Shown one piece after another: positions 60,019 through 64,000 of a stretch of DNA of 64,000 bases. This DNA comes from an uncultured Clostridia bacterium. Its GTDB lineage: Bacteria > Bacillota > Clostridia > Oscillospirales > Ruminococcaceae. Below the pieces are notes generated by a model, which searched no databases, was not told the DNA's origin, and was given only the letters and a program-made list of their open reading frames with translations. The translations under genes and the position numbers were made by a program. The stretch is from assembly GCA_947630845.1 (NCBI GenBank), contig CANRJB010000008.1, positions 25,497 through 89,496 of the forward strand. Reading direction: 5' to 3'. Each line of letters begins with the position of its first letter. The first letter of the stretch is position 1.

Positions 60019-61444
60019 GATATTCCTCCACAGTGAAGTTTCCGTGCTGCATTTTCCGGAATCCCTCCCGTATCACCGTGTCACGCATCCCACGCACATA
60101 AAACGGAGACATCGGTGCTGTCAGCGGAAAGCCGAAATCCGATGTGCCGCACATCGTATACAGCACTGCCATCCCCAGTAATCCGATGCCAAACAGTCCC
60201 CATAATCCCCCCACGATGATGAAAGCAAGCCGCAGCACCGTCATGACGGGATTGAGGTCGGGGACAATGAATCCGGCTGTCACTGCAATGGCAATGACCG
60301 TCAGCATGGGTGTGCTGATAAGACCGGAATTGACGGCGGCATCTCCGATGATGAGTCCGCCTACGATGCTCACAGCACCGCCCACGACCTTCGGCAGCCG
60401 CAAGCCTGCCTCCCGTATCACCTCAAACAGCAGCAGTCCTCCGATCGCCTCCAATGGCAGTGAAAGCGGCTCATCTGCCTCCGCTTTCGTCAGGAGAAGC
60501 AGGAGCGTACTGTTGAGCAGTTCCGGATGGTGGACACAAACAGCTGTGTAGACCGCCGGAAGCAGCAGCGCAAGCAGAAAGCCGACATAGCGCACCCATC
60601 GGATAAAGGTCGCATAATAGGGTTTGAAGCAGTAGTCGTCGAGGGACTGGAAACTCTCCGCAAGGAGTTTAGGAATGACAAGGGCAAAAGGATTGCCGTC
60701 AATGAGTACCGCAACACGTCCCTCAAGCAGTTTTGCACAGAGAACATCCGGACGCTCGGTCGTACTCACGCTGTCAAACAGCCTGTTTTTCTTCGGCTCT
60801 AAAAAAGGCTGTAAATAACCGGGTGCAAGTAAGGTGTCAAGATCTGCGCTCTGTAGAGAGCGTTTGATTTGTTGAATGAGCTGCGGCGGCACACGGTCAG
60901 TCAGATAACACAGACACACATCCGTCTGACTGAGCTTTCCCATGACGGACAGCTCCAGTTTCAGCAGCGGAGTTTTCATGCGGCGGCGCAGCAAAGACAT
61001 GTTCGTGCGTACAACTTCCGAAAAACCTTCATGCGCACCAAGCAGATTCGCTTCACCAGATGGTTCGTTGATACTGCGTTTATCATACCCTTGCACCCCG
61101 AAGGCAAGAGCCTTTGTCTCCCCTTCTGCTATGAGGACGGCAAAGCCTGAATAGATGAGGCGGAACACATCTTCGATCTCCCGGGCAACGGGACGGTCAA
61201 GCGACAGGAGCAGATGTGTCTGGATATGGTCAAATAATGCCGTGCTGTCGGGCATGCAGGGAATGGCAGCAAGGGGGGAAAGGATGAGTTCAGTCGAGGT
61301 CGCCGTGGAGATCATGCCCTCGCAGCAGACAAGAGCACATGAGATCCCTCCGACGGTCACAGGATTGATGAGCAGGTCGGAGCTGCCGTTACACTGACGG
61401 CGCAGCACGGCAAGTGTTTCTTCAAGATGGGACGGGAGTTTCAT
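60005..61444 (-). CDS. Spore germination protein, GerA type
   Basis: A 479-residue protein with a soluble N-terminal part (to about residue 280) and about five membrane helices after it. The family block EPKKNRLFDSVSTTERPDVLCAKLLEGRVAVLIDGNPFAL is seen at about 218-258, with PLPLEAIGG-like and EVIREAGLRLPKVVGGAVSIVGGLIIGDAAV further on. First gene of a complete A-B-C germinant receptor operon. With sigK it suggests the organism carries sporulation and germination genes. Confidence 0.92.
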   Translation of the reverse strand: MKLPSHLEETLAVLRRQCNGSSDLLINPVTVGGISCALVCCEGMISTATSTELILSPLAAIPCMPDSTALFDHIQTHLLLSLDRPVAREIEDVFRLIYSGFAVLIAEGETKALAFGVQGYDKRSINEPSGEANLLGAHEGFSEVVRTNMSLLRRRMKTPLLKLELSVMGKLSQTDVCLCYLTDRVPPQLIQQIKRSLQSADLDTLLAPGYLQPFLEPKKNRLFDSVSTTERPDVLCAKLLEGRVAVLIDGNPFALVIPKLLAESFQSLDDYCFKPYYATFIRWVRYVGFLLALLLPAVYTAVCVHHPELLNSTLLLLLTKAEADEPLSLPLEAIGGLLLFEVIREAGLRLPKVVGGAVSIVGGLIIGDAAVNSGLISTPMLTVIAIAVTAGFIVPDLNPVMTVLRLAFIIVGGLWGLFGIGLLGMAVLYTMCGTSDFGFPLTAPMSPFYVRGMRDTVIREGFRKMQHGNFTVEEYHEQN

Positions 61445-61503
61445 AGTATCACCCTTTCATAGATTCGTACAGGTAGTATGCCCGGAAACAGAGGAAATAT
61501 GTG

Positions 61504-61523
61504 CTGATACGAATCCCTGCTGC
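61504..61523. repeat. Dispersed repeat, family C copy 3
   Basis: CTGATACGAATCCCTGCTGC, identical to 26017-26036. The 373-bp gap 61445-61817 otherwise holds the rplM promoter and leader. Confidence 0.65.
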
Positions 61524-61643
61524 GCAGAGTGTAAAGGATGTACAGGGCTGCGACAGTCATCAATAGCGTTTTCACTTTCCGGAATCATAGCTTACATTAT
61601 AATAATAGCATGACAATCCTTTTTTCTTTTCGTGAAAAAAGCC

Positions 61644-61672
61644 TTGACAAATCCTTCTTGATGTGGTATAAT
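61644..61672 (+). promoter_or_regulatory. SigA-type promoter of rplM-rpsI
   Basis: TTGACA at 61644-61649, 17-nt spacer ending ATGTGG, TATAAT at 61667-61672. Confidence 0.9.
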
Positions 61673-61678
61673 ATGAAA

Positions 61679-61805
61679 GTATGGTGTCACAGAGTAACCG
61701 CCTGATGATGCCGGGTCAGCGGCGATGAGAAATGCTTGCCGGATATCCCCGTGTCCGGGAATGTACAAAGCTGCGGCTCTCACAAAGATAGAATTTTGAA
61801 CAGAT
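61679..61805 (+). promoter_or_regulatory. Candidate L13 ribosomal-protein leader
   Basis: About 138 nt of leader with several complementary segments (CCGGATATCCCCGTGTCCGG among them) precede rplM. Firmicutes have an L13 autoregulatory leader at this place; the fold was not verified here. Confidence 0.4.
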
Positions 61806-61817
61806 GGAGGAAAGACT

Positions 61818-62246
61818 ATGTCTACAACCATGCCGAAGGCTGGCGAGATCAGCCGTAACTGGTATATTTTAGATGCAGCAGACAAGCCGCTGGGCAGGGT
61901 CGCTGCACAGGCAGCAGTACTGCTCAGAGGCAAGCATAAACCCACGTTTGTACCGCATGTGGACTGCGGCGACCATGTCATCATCATCAACTGCGATAAG
62001 GCGATCCTGACCGGTAAGAAGCTTGAACAGAAGAAATTCTACTGGCACACGGGTTGGATCGGCGGTCTGAAAGAGATCTCCTACAAGAAACTCATGGCAG
62101 AACAGCCGGAGCGTGCAATGATGATCGCTGTGACCGGTATGCTGCCCCATAATTCTCAGGGTGCTGCACAGGCTCGCCGTCTGCGTACTGTGAAAGGTGC
62201 TGAACATAAGCACGCTGCACAGAAGCCACAGGTATATGAATTTTAA
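61818..62246 (+). CDS. rplM: 50S ribosomal protein L13
   Basis: A 142-residue protein with the family regions [53 protein letters not shown] and [22 protein letters not shown] precedes the ATG. Binds 23S rRNA early in 50S assembly. Followed 17 nt later by rpsI, the usual order. Confidence 0.98.
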   Translation: MSTTMPKAGEISRNWYILDAADKPLGRVAAQAAVLLRGKHKPTFVPHVDCGDHVIIINCDKAILTGKKLEQKKFYWHTGWIGGLKEISYKKLMAEQPERAMMIAVTGMLPHNSQGAAQARRLRTVKGAEHKHAAQKPQVYEF

Positions 62247-62263
62247 GGAAAGGAGTTAGCATT

Positions 62264-62665
62264 ATGTACGAACCGAAGATTGCTTACCACTATGGCACAG
62301 GAAGAAGAAAGCATTCCGTTTCCAGAGTCAGACTCATCCCGGGCAACGGCAATATCACCATCAACGGCAGAGGCATTGATGACTATTTTGGTTTGGAGAC
62401 TTTGAAGCTCATCGTTCGTCAGCCGCTGGCTCTGACGAATACTCTTGAGAAGTTTGATGTTATCTGCACCGTCGAGGGCGGCGGCGTAACAGGACAGGCT
62501 GGTGCGATTCGCCACGGTATCTCCCGGGCACTGCTCCAGTATGATGCTGAGTTGCGCCCGGCATTGAAGGCTGCTGGTTTCCTCACTCGTGATCCGAGAA
62601 TGAAGGAAAGAAAGAAGTACGGTCTGAAAGCTGCAAGACGTGCTCCGCAGTTCTCAAAGCGTTAA
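62264..62665 (+). CDS. rpsI: 30S ribosomal protein S9
   Basis: A 133-residue protein: [47 protein letters not shown] and the basic C-terminal tail [20 protein letters not shown] that reaches the P-site tRNA. AAAGGAG precedes the ATG. A mobile element begins right after its stop, a place known as an integration site for some conjugative elements of Firmicutes. Confidence 0.98.
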   Translation: MYEPKIAYHYGTGRRKHSVSRVRLIPGNGNITINGRGIDDYFGLETLKLIVRQPLALTNTLEKFDVICTVEGGGVTGQAGAIRHGISRALLQYDAELRPALKAAGFLTRDPRMKERKKYGLKAARRAPQFSKR

Positions 62666-62718
62666 AAGAATTTTTCGCAAAACGCCTATATTACGGTATT
62701 TTCGAGAATATCTTACAA

Positions 62719-62742
62719 AGTTGTTCAACAAATTGTTCAACT
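62719..62742. repeat. Repeated TTGTTCAAC at the element boundary
   Basis: Two direct copies of TTGTTCAAC separated by two to three bases, between rpsI and the integrase fragment. Could be part of an attachment or integrase-binding region; not proven. Confidence 0.35.
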
Positions 62743-62757
62743 AAATACTTTGAAAGT

Positions 62758-62794
62758 AAACCTCTTTGTCGGGAAACCGACAGAGAGGTTTTTT
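62758..62794. terminator. Rho-independent terminator
   Basis: AACCTCT-TTGTCGG pairs with CCGACAG-AGAGGTT around GAAA, then TTTT. Ends rpsI transcription and faces the integrase fragment. Confidence 0.9.
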
Positions 62795-62797
62795 GTG

Positions 62798-63430
62798 TTA
62801 GCTCAGTTCATTGAAAAGCTTATCGTCGATCGTGTCGGCAAGACGTATCTTCTGCTTCTGGAGTACATCGGCATAGATATTAGCTGTTACTCCTATATCG
62901 CAGTGTCCGAGGTGTTCGGAGATCACTTTCAGATCTACTCCGCTGTTCAGCAAAAGCGTAGCATTGCAGTGACGAAGCTGATGTAAGGTCATACCCTCAA
63001 ATTCAAATCCTTTGGTGAAACGTTTGAGCGAGTGGTAGACCGAATTGCGGTCACGATAGTTTCCGAGAGCCGATACAAACACCATTTCTGGGTGAGCGAA
63101 ATTATCACCGAGGATGTTTTTCAGTTTTTCAATATAATCTCTCTGAGCAAGAAACACCTTTTTCAACTCCTGCCCCATACCAATGATACGGATACTGCTT
63201 TCAGTTTTAGGGTCGGTCAGTTCGTGTTTTCCGCCAATGTCGGTCAGCGTGTGATTGATAGAGATCGTGTGATTCTCAAAATCAATATCCTGCCACGAAA
63301 GTCCGAGACACTCGCCCGAACGCATACCAGTGTACAACAGTACCTTGATGATACGCTTAAAGTCCTCATCCCACGGATTGCTGTCAAGAAAAGAAACAAA
63401 GCGTTTGAGCTTATCCTCATGCCTCTGCAT
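62798..63430 (-). pseudogene. Tyrosine recombinase/integrase, C-terminal catalytic domain only
   Basis: A 210-residue protein with all catalytic residues of phage-type integrases: Arg in TGMRSGE, His-x-x-Arg in LHQLRHCNA, His in EHLGHCD and Tyr in ANIYADV. The arm-binding and core-binding N-terminal domains (about 150-180 residues) are missing; TAG stands immediately before the ATG and no ribosome binding site is visible. It most likely is a deletion remnant, although a promoter-like TTGACA-17-TACAAT lies directly upstream. The AT-richer sequence differs from the chromosomal neighbours. Confidence 0.8.
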
Positions 63431-63503
63431 CTACCATTGTAGCGTACTATTCTGTTTGTGTCAAGCATCTTTGAAGATATGCCATAATTTTTTGTCTTTT
63501 ATT

Positions 63504-64000
63504 CTAATTCTGAAATTCTTGTTTTGGTGAATTTATACCGGGCAAATCGTCCGATAGCCCACAGGCAGATATAAATGCCTTAGCCTTTCTCAATTCACGG
63601 GACAGTTTTTCCTCACGACTGATCCGAGCCGCCTGATTTTTAAGCTTCTCACGGGTGAAAAGTCCCCTTTTTTTTCTGCTTTCTTGTAGGCAGCAAGCTC
63701 CGAGGAAACCGCCGTCAATTGCGTTCGCAGAGCATCACGCTCCTGAATAGCTTCATCACGTTCCTTTCGGAGTTTTTTGGTCTGTTTCAATGAAGTGACC
63801 TCTTTCTTTGCAAGAGCTGTCACGTTTTCCCAGTCCTCCTGCGAAACCGTGACTTTTCCACCGAAAACAGTTTTGCCTGTTTCGATGCTGTCGATTTCTG
63901 TTAGTTTGGCTTTCTTTTTTGCAGCCTTGTCAAGCTCCGCACGGACTTTATCACGTTCAATTTTATCCTTATGTTCTCTGTACTCCTGCACGGTGTAACT
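63504..64000 (-). pseudogene. MobV-type relaxase C-terminal part, with a frameshift (5' end outside window)
   Basis: The frame runs in from the right edge and contains the coiled-coil region of MobV/Pre plasmid-recombination proteins, with IDSIETGKTVFGGKVTVSQEDWENV as the recognisable block. After KKAEKK an A8 homopolymer (63671-63678 region) breaks the frame: the open frame ends at 63590, but with one more A the reading continues GLFTREKLKNQAARISREEKL and ends at 63504. Relaxases start conjugative transfer by nicking the oriT. Together with the integrase it points to an integrated mobilizable element. Confidence 0.65.

Overview
The window looks like chromosome from a low-GC Gram-positive anaerobe of the Ruminococcus / Oscillospiraceae type. 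The main evidence is a secreted GH26 mannanase ending in a type I dockerin (a cellulosome-style enzyme), all three [FeFe]-hydrogenase maturases (HydE, HydF, HydG), an intact sporulation sigma factor SigK, a GerA/GerB/GerC-type germinant receptor operon, a T-box controlled tryptophan operon, and many near-consensus SigA promoters. No species can be fixed from sequence alone.

Layout. 1-2.4 kb: Nudix hydrolase fragment, then a PadR regulator / DUF1700 / DUF4097 envelope-stress-like operon. 2.4-3.5 kb: unknown membrane protein. 3.66-10.5 kb: Trp T-box followed by trpE, a trpG-trpD fusion, trpC, trpF, trpB and trpA. 10.6-16 kb: hpt, uppP, a GH43 enzyme, an ECF sigma/anti-sigma pair and coaBC. 16-31 kb: divergent hydF/hydE, an EAL protein, a second ECF sigma/anti-sigma pair followed by a tiny Asn/Ser-rich ORF, HD hydrolase plus GH13-DUF1653, lipoprotein, PRTase-like, rhomboid, DUF389, HAD, HD and CmpB-type membrane proteins, and hydG. 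31-42.5 kb: sigK, a large ABC transporter fusion, Ca2+ P-type ATPase, dockerin mannanase, C39-like protease and two lipoproteins. 42.9-49.5 kb: NlpC/P60-like hydrolase, zinc uptake operon zur-znuA-znuC-znuB, a sortase cluster and a lone acyl carrier protein. 49.8-57.7 kb: aroE-aroK-amidohydrolase-fumarase alpha-coaX, mazF, tRNA-Gln, two small regulatory-looking genes, an Orn/Lys/Arg decarboxylase-like enzyme and a sugar transferase. 58-62.7 kb: germination operon, then rplM-rpsI. 62.7-64 kb: the start of an AT-richer integrated mobilizable element next to the 3' end of rpsI, with a truncated tyrosine integrase and a frameshifted MobV-type relaxase.

Most genes are ordinary housekeeping or accessory chromosomal genes. 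The less explained parts are: a 45-residue Asn/Ser-rich ORF behind three hairpins at the end of an ECF operon; three families of short intergenic repeats scattered through the window; a sortase unit whose neighbouring membrane-anchored protein has no LPXTG motif; a GH13 enzyme fused to DUF1653; a 12-bp inverted repeat closing the leader of a small regulator pair; and the partial mobile element at rpsI. Family assignments rest on motifs recognised by eye; no database search was run.
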